A DNA stretch of 64,000 nt from Paenibacillus_G elgii_A (GCA_042219835.1 JBHJMN010000021.1:1-64000), one strand, 5' to 3'; counted from the stretch's first letter, positions 41,234 through 49,800 are shown. Translations and numbers: made by a program. The notes: generated by a model not told the origin, from the sequence alone.

Positions 41234-42090
41234 TTACGATCCGCTTAACAACAAATGTTCCAGCTTATAGAATCGAAGGGCGTTGCCGCCAAAGACGGCT
41301 TCCCTCTCCGATTCGCCGAGCCCATCGGGAAGCGCGCTGTCCAGCAGCTCCACGACCTGATCGTAGCTTGCCGCCAGCAGGCAGACAGGCCAATCGCTGC
41401 CGAACATGACCCGGTCCGTGCCAAAAACGGACACCACGTGCCTCACATACCGGACAATCTGCTCCGGCTTCCAATTCCGGTGGTCGGCCTCCGTGACCAT
41501 CCCCGACAGTTTGCAGTACAGCCGCGGGTTGAACGCCGCAGCCTCCGCCAATTGAGCGCTCCACGGCTCCCATTCGCCTGCGGCAATTTGCGGCTTCGCG
41601 ATATGGTCGATCACCGCCCGCAGGTTCGGCGTCTGTTCCAGCAGCTTGAGCACCGCTGGCAGTTGATGCGATTTCAACAGCAGGTCCACCGGAATGTCTT
41701 CCTCGGCAAAAAAACGCATCGCCTCGACGATGTGCGGCCGGAGCATGTCTTCCGCCCGCTCCATCTCTTGAATCATGGTCCGAAATCCGACGAACGCCGG
41801 ATACCGCTTAAACTTCCGGTACTGCTCCCGGTAATCCGGGCGTTCCAGATCGATCCAGCCGACAACCCCCGCGATGCGTTCGGATTGCCCAGCCAGCTCC
41901 AGCATATAGTCCGTATCCGACAGTGTAGACGCTGCTTGAACAACAATTGTCCGGTCGATCCGGTTCGCTGTCAAATGAGCTCCAAATCGCGCGGCTCGTA
42001 ATCCCGGTATAACACGCTCATCCCCGGCGTAATCCAGCAATAGTCTCCTCGTTCCAGCTTCCAGTAATGCTGGTGCGCATCGATTCTCAT
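41234..42090 (-). pseudogene. Amidohydrolase-2 (lactonase type), frameshifted
   Basis: The true start is ATG 42090 (MRIDAHQHYWKLERGDYCWI) with aaggagg upstream; DAHQHYW is the metal-binding opening of the family. That frame meets TGA at 41971-41973. The protein resumes one frame over with HLTANRIDRTIVVQAAS and goes on to the end, including DHIAKP, CKLSGM and the active Asp in FGSDWPVC. One missing base near 41983-41987 explains the break. If restored, it would be a 285-residue L-fuconolactonase-like enzyme, likely pairing with the neighbouring isomerase. It may be a sequencing error. Confidence 0.75.
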
Positions 42091-42196
42091 CTTAGTTCCT
42101 CCTTAAGCATGCCGCCGCCATCTATCCGCAGTCATCGCGTTTATTCTCGTCTCCATTTTATATGCGGCGCAGCGCCGGATTGGGCTCGACGACCGC

Positions 42197-42337
42197 TCAC
42201 TTCATCCTCATGTGCTGCCTTAGCTTTTGGTACATGCCGAACCCGGCGACTCCCAAACCCGCCAACAGCGCTTTCATAAACTGACGAACCTCCGCTTCTG
42301 TGATTCGTCTCGAAACATCCGCTAAATTGATTCCCAT
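42197..42337 (-). CDS. Small hypothetical protein (46 residues or fewer)
   Basis: The frame from ATG 42337 reads MGINLADVSRRITEAEVRQF, then MKALLAGLGVAGFGMYQKLR and a short tail. The hydrophobic stretch could be a membrane span. An internal ATG (MKALL...) has ggagg upstream, which may be the true start (26 residues). No family is recognised; there is no terminator evidence. Confidence 0.35.
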   Translation of the reverse strand: MGINLADVSRRITEAEVRQFMKALLAGLGVAGFGMYQKLRQHMRMK

Positions 42338-42557
42338 TCTAACGCAGCGCTTATTAAATGTATAGATCAAGTTCCGACAAAATCTGTGCAGTAATGAACT
42401 AGCGGTTGATCGGCTCCGTTGAAAAACAAGCAGTTAGGCATACATTTATATTCCCTTGCGGATGCTGTATACTCTAGTTGGAGCGACAAAAGATAGTAAT
42501 GCTTTGGGGCACTATAAAATAAACGCGGCAGTATAAACGAAATGGAGAGAAGATCAG

Positions 42558-43313
42558 GTGCAACCAACCCTTATCGAGCCTGCGGCTTATACCGCTTTTA
42601 GTGACGAGGCGGCACTCATTGAGCAATGCAAAGAATGGAATTTGCTTTCGGAAAAAGCGTCCAAAGCCAAAACCTTTTTCTACAAGAGAAACGGACTCAT
42701 GCTGGCCTGCCGGTTGATCGGCTATGTCGATAAAATGACTGCTGTCATCGAATTGGAAGACAAGCGGCTGCACTGCATCCACCCGTCCTACCTGAAGGAG
42801 ATGCAGGCTTCAACTTACGGGCAGAAGTCTGCCGGCGGTGCAGAGGATGCAGCGGAACCGACCAGCACTGTTCCAGCGGTTACGGCAACCGAAACTCCTG
42901 CAAAGGAAACCCCGGGGCTTGAAGCCCCCGAGGCTAAGAAGCCACAGGCTGAAGAGCCGGGGACCGCAGAACAGACGACAAAGGGGAAGAGCAAGAAAGA
43001 AAAAGCGCCGAAGCTGCAGCTTCCGGAAGAAAAAGTTAAAATGACCGCCACTGTAAAACAATTTACAACCGTACCGAACAATTTCTCTGATAATGACGAT
43101 GAAGTGATTATTTACGAGGCGGTTTCCATCGCCGAGCCGGCGACCGAAATCGGCGAAGCCTGGTCCAGCAACAGCGCCACGATGAAGAAGCTGGAACTCG
43201 ATATCGGCGACACGATTACCTTTGAGGCAAAAATCATAGCCAAGAAGCTTACGCGGCATCCCGTGCCGTATAAAATCAACAATCCGTCTAAAATTCAAAA
43301 ACAAGAATCTTGA
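42558..43313 (+). CDS. Hypothetical protein with two domains and a charged linker
   Basis: A 251-residue protein starting at GTG 42558 (ggagag upstream). Residues 1-85 form a mixed alpha/beta region (LIEQCKEWNLLSEKASKAKT, then RLIGYVDKMTAVIELEDKRLHCI). About 95-150 is an Ala/Pro/Glu/Lys-rich linker. The C-terminal part (150-250) is beta-rich (KMTATVKQFTTVPNNF, DIGDTITFEAKIIAKKL) and ends polar. There is no signal peptide. The GTG start has aggtg overlapping it. No family is recognised; it is alone in its orientation. Confidence 0.6.
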   Translation: MQPTLIEPAAYTAFSDEAALIEQCKEWNLLSEKASKAKTFFYKRNGLMLACRLIGYVDKMTAVIELEDKRLHCIHPSYLKEMQASTYGQKSAGGAEDAAEPTSTVPAVTATETPAKETPGLEAPEAKKPQAEEPGTAEQTTKGKSKKEKAPKLQLPEEKVKMTATVKQFTTVPNNFSDNDDEVIIYEAVSIAEPATEIGEAWSSNSATMKKLELDIGDTITFEAKIIAKKLTRHPVPYKINNPSKIQKQES

Positions 43314-43454
43314 CAAATCCAAGGGGCTGTCCTAAGATTGTCGATTTCACATATAAAAATACCCTTCATCTCCCTTTACGGGTGGATTTAAAGGTTTTTT
43401 TTCAATAACTGGGACTCCCTTATCCATACGAACACTCTTAAGGAAGTCCGCATC

Positions 43455-44207
43455 CTATCTGCCCGGCCACAGTCGGTCGTCGCGGGTAAACCACAGCTTG
43501 TAGCTGATCAGCCCCAGCAGCATTCCCGTAATTGCCGCCGATGAAGCAAGCACAAACATGATCAAAATCTGGTACCGCACCGCTTCGACCGGATTGGCTC
43601 CCGCCACGATCATCCCGGTCATCATGCCCGGCAGCTGGACGAGGCCGACCGTTTTCATCCCGTCGATCGTCGGGATCATGCTGGACTTGATCGAACGCTT
43701 GAGCGACTGCTGAATCGCCTGCCGCAGCGTCGCGCCGAGCGCCAGCAAGGCTTCAATCTCGCCCCGGGAGGACTCCAGCTCCCGTTTCATCTAGTTAAGC
43801 AGCAAGCCCGAGACGATCATCGCGCTGCCGATCGTAATGCCGCTGATCGGGATGATGTACTGTGGCGTGGGCTGAATAATACCGAAGCCGAGCAGCAGCG
43901 TCATCGTGATCGCTTCCGTTGTCGTAATCGCGACGGCGATGCGCAGCCGGATGCCGGCGACGCCCTTGGCACGCTGCCCGGCGTTCCACGAAGCGACCGC
44001 AATCATCACGCCGACGATCAGCGCCATGAACCAGGGATTGTCCGTATGGAAAACGAACTGGAGCACATATCCGACGAGCAGCAGCTGCACTGCGGAGCGG
44101 ATAGTGCCGACCGCTACGTCTTTTTCGAGCCCCAGCTTCTGCCAGACGGAGACGAGCATGGTCACGACAACGAACACCAGCGTGCTGATTAGCGCCAGGT
44201 TGGACAT
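43455..44207 (-). pseudogene. fetB: FetB/YbbM-type ABC permease with an in-frame stop
   Basis: The first part, from ATG 44207 (aaggagg upstream), is 138 residues of a membrane permease (MSNLALISTLVFVVVTMLVS, ... PISGITIGSAMIVSGLLLN). It meets TAG at 43791-43793. The same frame then continues with MKRELESSRGEIEALLALGAT, ... VGLVQLPGMMTGMIVAGANP to 43455, the normal second half of UPF0014. One base change (for example CAG or CGG to TAG) explains the stop. UPF0014 permeases work with the adjacent FetA-type ATPase, in iron homeostasis or peroxide resistance. It could be a sequencing error or a real loss. Confidence 0.78.
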
Positions 44208-44977
44208 TCCGCATCCTCCTTCCCCGGAGTAGCCGCAACGGATAATGCTGCCGTGAACCGGCGGCCGTGTTCCGTATCCGGAGCATGAAAAAAGTCCTGC
44301 GTCTCCCGGTTCTCCAGCAGCGCCCCCTCGGCCATAAACCATACGCGCCGACTGACGCAGCGCGCCTGCTCCAGATCGTGCGTGACCCACAACTGCGCAG
44401 TCCCTTCACGCTCGTTCCATTCCCGCAAAAGCCGCTCGGCTGACGTCCGGCTGTGCGGGTCCAAGGATGCGGTAACTTCGTCGAGCAGCAGAACGTCCGG
44501 CCGAAGCAGGAGCGAACGGACCAGCGCGAGCCGCTGCTTTTCGCCGCCGGACAGCTCGCCCGCAGGCTTGCTCCAAGCCATTCCGCCGAGGCCGAGCGCT
44601 TCCATGCAGCGGGCGGCGAGCGCACGGTCAAACGGGCGGCGGTGCAAGCGGCTGACCGTGCACAGATTGTCCTCCACGGTTCCCGGCAGCATGACGGCCT
44701 GCTGAGCGACGTAAGCGACCTTCGTCCGCCACTCCTGCGGCTTCCATGCGGAAGCCGGCTTGCCGCCCAACCGCAGCTCCCCCTCGTCTGCGGCGTCCAG
44801 CCACGCGAGAATGCGCAGCAGCGTGCTCTTGCCCTGGCCGGAAGCGCCCAGCAGCGCGACCATGCCGCCTTCCTCCAGCTCGGCTGTCATACCGCTGAAT
44901 AACGCTGCGCTTCCTTCACCGTCACGCTGCCGGTATTTCGCAAGCTTCTCCATCGATAATACGGATGCCAACGCCAA
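44189..44977 (-). CDS. fetA: ABC transporter ATP-binding protein (FetA/YbbL type)
   Basis: A 262-residue ATPase. Walker A GASGQGKST, the Q loop VAYVAQQAVM, signature LSGGEKQR, Walker B LLLLDEVTASLD and the switch His in VTHDLEQ are all present. It overlaps the permease start by 19 bases, so the two form one unit. The start is uncertain: TTG 44977 has ggggg just upstream, and ATG 44953 is eight codons in. The partner permease gene is interrupted, so the transporter may be inactive. Confidence 0.85.
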   Translation of the reverse strand: MALASVLSMEKLAKYRQRDGEGSAALFSGMTAELEEGGMVALLGASGQGKSTLLRILAWLDAADEGELRLGGKPASAWKPQEWRTKVAYVAQQAVMLPGTVEDNLCTVSRLHRRPFDRALAARCMEALGLGGMAWSKPAGELSGGEKQRLALVRSLLLRPDVLLLDEVTASLDPHSRTSAERLLREWNEREGTAQLWVTHDLEQARCVSRRVWFMAEGALLENRETQDFFHAPDTEHGRRFTAALSVAATPGKEDAECPTWR

Positions 44978-44998
44978 GCGCCCCCTTTTTCAAAAAGC

Positions 44999-45889
44999 TT
45001 ATTCGTACCATGGATTCAAATGGATGAGCACTTCATCGACATCGGCATGTTGCTCCATAATCGCCCGTTTGATTTGCCGGGAAATATCATGCCCTTCTTG
45101 TACCGTAAGCTCGCCCGGAATGCTGACCCGCAGATCGACCAAAATGTAATGCCCATGCTCTCTCGCCCGAAGCCGGTCGATCCGCTTCACCTGCGGAATC
45201 GTTTGGATGAGCGCCGCGTATTCGTCCAGCTTCTCCGGCTTCACCGCTTTTTCCATCAGCACATCAAACGCTTCCTGCCCCATCGAGTAAGCTAGCTTCA
45301 GCACGAGAACCGAAACGATAATACCTGCGAGCGGGTCGCCGTAGGCCAAGTACGGGATGCTCCAAGCCTCGCCGAGCATCGCAAGCGCAATGCCTACGAC
45401 GGCTGCGAGCGATGCGTACACGTCGGCCAGATGGTCGTAAGCCGTGGCAATCAGCCCTTTGCTGTTCGTCCGTCTGCCGACCCGGATCGTGTACATATAC
45501 AAAGCCTGCTTCCAGGCCAAAGAAACCAGGGCCGCGGCCAGCGCCAGTACGCTGGCTTCCGCCGGTTCCTGGAACAGCGCGGAAGCGGCATGATAGCCGA
45601 TGAACAAGGCGGCGATCGCCAGTACGACGGCTACGAAGGCGGAGCCGAGCACCTCGGCTTTGCCGTGTCCGTACGGGTGGTCCTCGTCCGCCGGACGCTT
45701 GGAAATCCGCATCGAGCTTAGTGCCGCGGCCGTCGCAATCACGTCGCCAGCATTGTGCACGCCATCCGCAAGCAGCACTTGGCTGCCGGATAGAAAGCCG
45801 ACGGTCAGCTTGAGCAGCGTCAGAGCGATATTGCTGATCAAACTGATCCACACCGCTACGATGGAAGCATTGTTCCCTTTACTCATCAT
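44999..45889 (-). CDS. Cation diffusion facilitator (CDF) transporter
   Basis: A 296-residue protein with six spans. Site A reads LLADGVHNAGD and site B AYDHLADVYASLAA, the residues that bind Zn, Mn or Fe in the membrane; YGHGKAE is the loop after span 2. The C-terminal cytoplasmic domain (about 210-296) has HADVDEVLIHLNPW with the His of the dimer metal site. It exports divalent metal ions in exchange for protons. It lies on the same strand as the fetAB pair but is not overlapping. The metal cannot be told from sequence. Confidence 0.88.
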   Translation of the reverse strand: MMSKGNNASIVAVWISLISNIALTLLKLTVGFLSGSQVLLADGVHNAGDVIATAAALSSMRISKRPADEDHPYGHGKAEVLGSAFVAVVLAIAALFIGYHAASALFQEPAEASVLALAAALVSLAWKQALYMYTIRVGRRTNSKGLIATAYDHLADVYASLAAVVGIALAMLGEAWSIPYLAYGDPLAGIIVSVLVLKLAYSMGQEAFDVLMEKAVKPEKLDEYAALIQTIPQVKRIDRLRAREHGHYILVDLRVSIPGELTVQEGHDISRQIKRAIMEQHADVDEVLIHLNPWYE

Positions 45890-45923
45890 TTATGACCCCC
45901 GCCAGAACTTTTTCCCATAGGAA

Positions 45924-45956
45924 ACAAAAAACCCCCGGCCGGCCGGCCAAGGGTTG
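45924..45956 (-). terminator. Terminator after the B12-controlled ferredoxin gene
   Basis: On the minus strand aaccc-ttggccggccggcc-ggggtt is followed by TTTTTTG. The GGCCGGCCGGCC core is self-complementary. Confidence 0.75.
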
Positions 45957-46076
45957 GAAAAGCTTTTTTTATGACAAAAATCAGTCCTGTGTAGAATCAT
46001 CACCATCACCACGCTCAAAAAAATAACATTCGACCATTATAACACGAAATCCGGAAGGTTGCAAAGCCGATGCTCA

Positions 46077-46451
46077 TCAGCCGGCCGAAGGCTGCGGTTT
46101 TTTCGTTCCTTCAGCCCCTCGCGCCGTCCCCCCGAATTCTTCCTGATACGTATAGAGAATCTGCTCCCGTATCGGACGTCCGCCGAGCAAATGCTCCTTC
46201 ACCAGCTCCCGGCCCAGCTCGGGGGTCATTTCTTTGTACCAGACGCCCTCTGGATAGACGATGACGATACAAGCGTCTTCGCACCGTCCGTTGCACCGCG
46301 TTCTTGTCGTGTGAACGATCGCATCGGCCTGCTGCCGGGCAATCTCCTCCCGGATCGCCTGAGTTACCTCCTCGCCTTGCTTCCTCATACAGCTCCCGCC
46401 GTTGCAGATAAGCACATGGCGGCGCGTACCGGACAAATTCCATGTTGCCAT
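46077..46451 (-). CDS. Thioredoxin-fold [2Fe-2S] ferredoxin (CbiW-like)
   Basis: A 124-residue protein. It has ICNGGSC (Cys pair five apart), then TRCNGRCEDACIVIVYPEGV, the Cys arrangement of thioredoxin-like 2Fe-2S proteins, plus an extra Cys. From memory, this resembles CbiW of Bacillus cobalamin operons. A cobalamin riboswitch with its own terminator lies directly upstream on the same strand, so it is repressed by B12. It is alone: a terminator separates it from the CDF gene downstream. This supports a role in B12 synthesis or use, for example as a reductant, but no other cob/cbi gene is present. Confidence 0.75.
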   Translation of the reverse strand: MATWNLSGTRRHVLICNGGSCMRKQGEEVTQAIREEIARQQADAIVHTTRTRCNGRCEDACIVIVYPEGVWYKEMTPELGRELVKEHLLGGRPIREQILYTYQEEFGGTARGAEGTKKPQPSAG

Positions 46452-46472
46452 TATTCCCGCCTCCTCCGTTTC

Positions 46473-46519
46473 GAAAAAAAGAAAAGGAGCATTTCAACCC
46501 TGTCGGTTAGAAATACTCC
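46473..46519 (-). terminator. Expression-platform terminator of the cobalamin riboswitch
   Basis: On the minus strand ggag-atttc-aacc and gggtt-aaat-ctcc pair and are followed by TTTTCTTTTTTT, just upstream of the ferredoxin gene. Confidence 0.8.
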
Positions 46520-46639
46520 CTGTCAGACTCGTATCTGCATGCCCGAATGCGCTGTCTGTAAGACAGCAGCCCGTGCATTGGCATATCCGTTCTTCGTATC
46601 CTAACACCCCCTATGCTCCGTAGGGCTCAGCCGTGTTAT

Positions 46640-46835
46640 CGGATCGGGCAGGTATCCTGGCTTAGGGCATCCCGCTCGACGCCTTCCCGAAGACGTGTCT
46701 CCAGTGGCATGCTGCCGAACGATAGCTTGAATCAAGCGCCCTTTACAGTGGCGGGACCGCGACGGATTTGCACTCGTCTTCCCTTTTAAGCTTCGGACAA
46801 GGTCCGAAGCACCCAATTCTCGGTATTCGGTTGTT
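46640..46835 (-). ncRNA. Cobalamin riboswitch
   Basis: On the minus strand the leader contains the diagnostic blocks in order: a gggaagacgagtgcaaatccg-type segment, gcggtcccgccactgt, a gcatgccactgg repeat of the same core, and cctaagccaggatacctgcc (B12 box). It sits between the CobW gene upstream and the ferredoxin gene downstream and points to the latter. An intrinsic terminator follows, so B12 should switch transcription off. Confidence 0.9.
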
Positions 46836-46902
46836 ATGAACCTAACGATACCCGAGGGGAAGAGTCATTGTCAATATGATCCTGCCGCGTAACTATTGCG
46901 TC

Positions 46903-48195
46903 CTACCGCTTTCCCGGTGCAGGGTTACCTTCTTGAGCCGAGGGCAGTATTTGCGAAGCTCGAGCCGTCCCGGGTGAGTTTAGAGCCGCTTCCAATTGCT
47001 CCGTCGACACGTTTGGCAGCCTGTCGGACAGCAAACTCCAATCCCCGGCCATTTCCTCATCCATGAGCAGGCACGCATCCAGCTCGGCTGTGATCCGCCG
47101 CTTATCCGGCGCGATCCCGATCAAGACCAGCTTCGTTGTCCGGTCCCCGAAGACGGGGTCCCAATGCTGCGCCAACTCCGGCTCCTCGGTCAATATGGCC
47201 TGACGCTCCGCTTCCGGGAGCGCGGCCACCCAGTAGCCGGCCGGGCCGAATTGAATTGAAGGGCCGGCCTGGCTCAAGCTCTGCGCAAGCGCGTTGCGGC
47301 TCGCCAGCCACACCGTCCCCTTCGCGCGGACGATGGCCTCCGGCCAGTCGGACATCCATGCCGTAAGCCGTTCGGGATGGAACGGACGGCGGCGCTCATA
47401 CACGAACGAGGAGATGCCGTACTCTTCCGTCTCCGGCGTATGATGGTCATTCATCAGCTCCTGCATCCAGCCCGCCGAGGTGCTCGCGGCCTCAAAGTCG
47501 AACAAGCCGGTGTTTAGAATCTCCTCCGGGTTCACCCGCCCCCGCTCGGCGCGCAGCAGCTTGGCCCGCGGCTGAAGCTTTCTCAGCACGCCCTCCAGCT
47601 CGTTCAATTCCTCCTCTTCGACCAGATCGCACTTGTTCAAGATAAGCACGTCGCAGAACTCAATCTGGCTGATCAACAGGTCGACGACATCGCGCGTATC
47701 GTCCGCGCCGACGGCCTGCTGTCTCTCCAGCAGCGATTCGCCGGAGGAATAGTCGTGCCAGAACCGGTAAGCGTCCACCACCGTAACCATACAGTCCAAC
47801 CGGCACCAGTGGGACAGATCGATGCCGTGTTCTTCGTCGATGTACGTGAATGTCTGCGCCACCGGCACCGGCTCGCCCACCCCGGTCGATTCGATCAAAA
47901 TGTAATCGAACCGGTCTTCGAGAGCCAGCCGCTCTACCTCACGCAGCAGGTCTACCCGCAGCGTGCAGCAGATGCAGCCGTTCGACATTTCCACAAGCTT
48001 TTCCTCCGTGCGGGACAATCCACCCCCATCTTGAATCATCGCCGCATCGACGTTCACTTCGCTGAGATCGTTGACGATGACCGCCACCTTCAAGCCATGG
48101 CGGCGATTCAGCACATCATTTAAAATGGTCGTCTTCCCGGCACCCAAATAACCGCTCAGCACCGTTACCGGTATTTTCGTCGTATTGTGTTCCAT
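46903..48195 (-). CDS. CobW/ZagA-family zinc metallochaperone GTPase
   Basis: A 430-residue G3E GTPase. P-loop SGYLGAGKTT, metal-binding GCICC, Switch motif and NKCDL are visible; the C-terminal CobW_C domain (about 280-400) is followed by a short polar tail. Such COG0523 proteins deliver zinc under shortage; B. subtilis ZagA (YciC) is a close parallel. ATG 48195 has aaagg ten bases upstream; a TTG three codons earlier is less likely. A palindrome like a Zur box (GTAAT-T-ATTAC) is just upstream, so it is probably induced by low zinc. The B12 switch downstream belongs to the next gene, so the CobW name should not be read as a cobalamin role. Confidence 0.88.
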   Translation of the reverse strand: MEHNTTKIPVTVLSGYLGAGKTTILNDVLNRRHGLKVAVIVNDLSEVNVDAAMIQDGGGLSRTEEKLVEMSNGCICCTLRVDLLREVERLALEDRFDYILIESTGVGEPVPVAQTFTYIDEEHGIDLSHWCRLDCMVTVVDAYRFWHDYSSGESLLERQQAVGADDTRDVVDLLISQIEFCDVLILNKCDLVEEEELNELEGVLRKLQPRAKLLRAERGRVNPEEILNTGLFDFEAASTSAGWMQELMNDHHTPETEEYGISSFVYERRRPFHPERLTAWMSDWPEAIVRAKGTVWLASRNALAQSLSQAGPSIQFGPAGYWVAALPEAERQAILTEEPELAQHWDPVFGDRTTKLVLIGIAPDKRRITAELDACLLMDEEMAGDWSLLSDRLPNVSTEQLEAALNSPGTARASQILPSAQEGNPAPGKR

Positions 48196-48214
48196 CGTCA
48201 GCAAACCTTTCTTA

Positions 48215-48231
48215 AACGTAATTATTACTAA
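48215..48231 (-). promoter_or_regulatory. Zur-like box upstream of the CobW GTPase
   Basis: The palindrome GTAAT-T-ATTAC (48218-48228) fits the Bacillus Zur consensus (TCGTAAT-N-ATTACGA). It lies about 20-35 bases before the start of the zinc GTPase, where it would overlap the promoter. Confidence 0.65.
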
Positions 48232-48327
48232 TAAATTATTGTACTGAGGCGCCTATCGTTTGTCAACGAATTTCAGATGTTCGACGGAAGGAGGCAAAAG
48301 GAAACACTTGCCCGCGTGAAAGTATTT

Positions 48328-48609
48328 TTATCTAGTGCAATATTTATTGCATAAGGAAAATTTTTTATAGTCAATAAAATTTGTTATTTCAGGGAAACAA
48401 TGAAGGGAGCCCGATGGTTCTTCACTTGTTTTTGACGATGAAGGAGGTCCTTCAATACATGTCCGCTTGGAGGTGAGCTTTGGAAAGGTGCCTGATGCTT
48501 CTGCTTGTTCGGTGAGGAGATTGACCGTTTTGATGTATTCGTCCCCCATCTCCTTCAGCAGGGAAACATCGTTTGGGAATATTCGAATTTGAACGGTTAC
48601 AGTTTGCAT
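48328..48609 (-). pseudogene. tnpB: Truncated tnpB (IS605/IS1341-type) remnant
   Basis: From ATG 48609 (aaagggggtg upstream) the frame reads MQTVTVQIRIFPNDVSLLKE, ... YIKTVNLLTEQAEASGTFPKLTSK, the N-terminus of TnpB. The next part (CIEGPPSSSKTSEEP) still matches the usual SKxVxxxLPSxVKxQ region, then fades. Only about 90 of some 370 residues remain; the RuvC nuclease and guide-RNA end are lost. A short hairpin pair (agcccttg/caagggct at about 48684 and 48720) upstream may be the element's left end. No tnpA is present. Confidence 0.7.
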
Positions 48610-48779
48610 GGCGTCACCCCCTTTTCTTTTGTTTTTCAACATAACGTTGGATCGTTTCAGGACAATTAAGCTGCCTAAAGACAGCCCTTGTCCTAAGCCC
48701 ATTCATCCTATGCCTAAAGGCAAGGGCTTTCTCGGCTAAGATCTGTAAGCAGCGCTGCGGCTGGAAGACATTGTGGGGT

Positions 48780-48998
48780 GAAATCTAGCGATCCTCGTGA
48801 TAGACTGTAAGGGCCCTTGAGAGACCGGGTGGGACGAGACGTTCGGCGTCACCGGTTCTGTCGAGAGGACAACTACATTCAAGGCCGAAGCTTCTTTCGA
48901 AGCGCGGGGGAACCCATTTTTTGGGGTGAAGCCATACCATATGCTATGGCCGGGTGATTGCTCTTTGACCCGAACCCGTCAGCTAACCTCGCAGGCCA
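48780..48998 (+). ncRNA. c-di-AMP (ydaO/yuaA-type) riboswitch
   Basis: The 3' part has the family's blocks: gcgggggaaccc with attttttggggtgaagcc, then gacccgaacccgtcagcta followed by acctcgcaggcc. The 5' border is uncertain (set near 48780). It leads straight into the ribosome site of the LysM-CAP gene, with no terminator between them, so it probably controls translation. Cell-wall genes of this kind are known ydaO targets. Confidence 0.8.
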
Positions 48999-49017
48999 AA
49001 AAAGGAGAGGATCTTTT

Positions 49018-49776
49018 TTGAATCGCATGAAGAAAACTGCTTTGGTAAGTATGTTGGCCCTTACTTCGGTGTTCGGTGCTGGTATGGCATCTGCTTCTGC
49101 TGCAACATGCCCCGTTACCGATAACGATACGTTGTCGACGATTTCTCAAAAATACGGCGTTGATCTGTCCTCGCTGCTGAATTCGAACCCGCAGCTTTCC
49201 AACCCAAATGCCATTTGGAAAGGAATGGTTATCAACCTTCCGGGATGTGATACCGGATGGCAGCCGACGACTCCGGCGAAATCGCAGCCGGCTCCCGTTA
49301 AACAGCAGCCGACAGCACCGGTAACACAACAGCCGACAACGCCAGCCAAGCCGCAGCCTACGACACCTGCGCAACCGGATTCCGGTTCCACGCAAGGGAC
49401 CAGCCAGTCTGCTTTTGCCAACCAGGTGGTGAATCTCGTGAACCAAGAGCGCGCCAAAGCCGGCCTGCAGCCGCTTGCTTCCGACAGCGCCTTGACAGCT
49501 ATGGCCTTGGACAAAGCAAAAGACATGTATAACAACGGTTACTTCGATCACACATCCCCGACGTACGGGTCTCCATTGGATATGATGAGATCATACGGCA
49601 TCCGTTATTCGTATGCGGGTGAAAATATCGCAAAAGGCCAGCGTTCGCCGCAAGAGGTAATGAATGCATGGATGAACAGCGACGGCCACCGCAAAAACAT
49701 TCTCAGCCCAAACTTTACAAAAATCGGCGTTGCTTACTACAACGGCGTATGGGTTCAAGAGTTTATCGCGAACTAA
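49018..49776 (+). CDS. Secreted LysM + CAP (YkwD/SCP) protein
   Basis: A 252-residue secreted protein. TTG 49018 is the likely start: aaaggagagg (49001-49010) lies seven bases upstream, whereas the next ATG (49027) is too far. Signal peptide about 4-32 (ALVSMLALTSVFGAGMASASA), one LysM about 34-78 (DNDTLSTISQKYGVDLSSLLN), a Pro/Thr/Gln linker (80-130), then a CAP domain (about 135-250) with FDHTSPTYGSPL, AGENIAKGQRSP and DGHRKNILSPNF. It resembles SafA/YkwD-type wall proteins. A c-di-AMP riboswitch precedes it, linking it to wall stress and osmotic signalling. Confidence 0.88.
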   Translation: MNRMKKTALVSMLALTSVFGAGMASASAATCPVTDNDTLSTISQKYGVDLSSLLNSNPQLSNPNAIWKGMVINLPGCDTGWQPTTPAKSQPAPVKQQPTAPVTQQPTTPAKPQPTTPAQPDSGSTQGTSQSAFANQVVNLVNQERAKAGLQPLASDSALTAMALDKAKDMYNNGYFDHTSPTYGSPLDMMRSYGIRYSYAGENIAKGQRSPQEVMNAWMNSDGHRKNILSPNFTKIGVAYYNGVWVQEFIAN

Positions 49777-49800
49777 TCCTCTATTCTCATACAGATATTG

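Noticed and set aside
45931..45949. The GGCCGGCCGGCC tract as a repeat or attachment site
   Set aside because: It is the self-complementary core of an ordinary terminator and occurs once.
46601..46816. A 71-codon minus-strand ORF
   Set aside because: It lies wholly inside the cobalamin riboswitch, whose conserved blocks explain the sequence.
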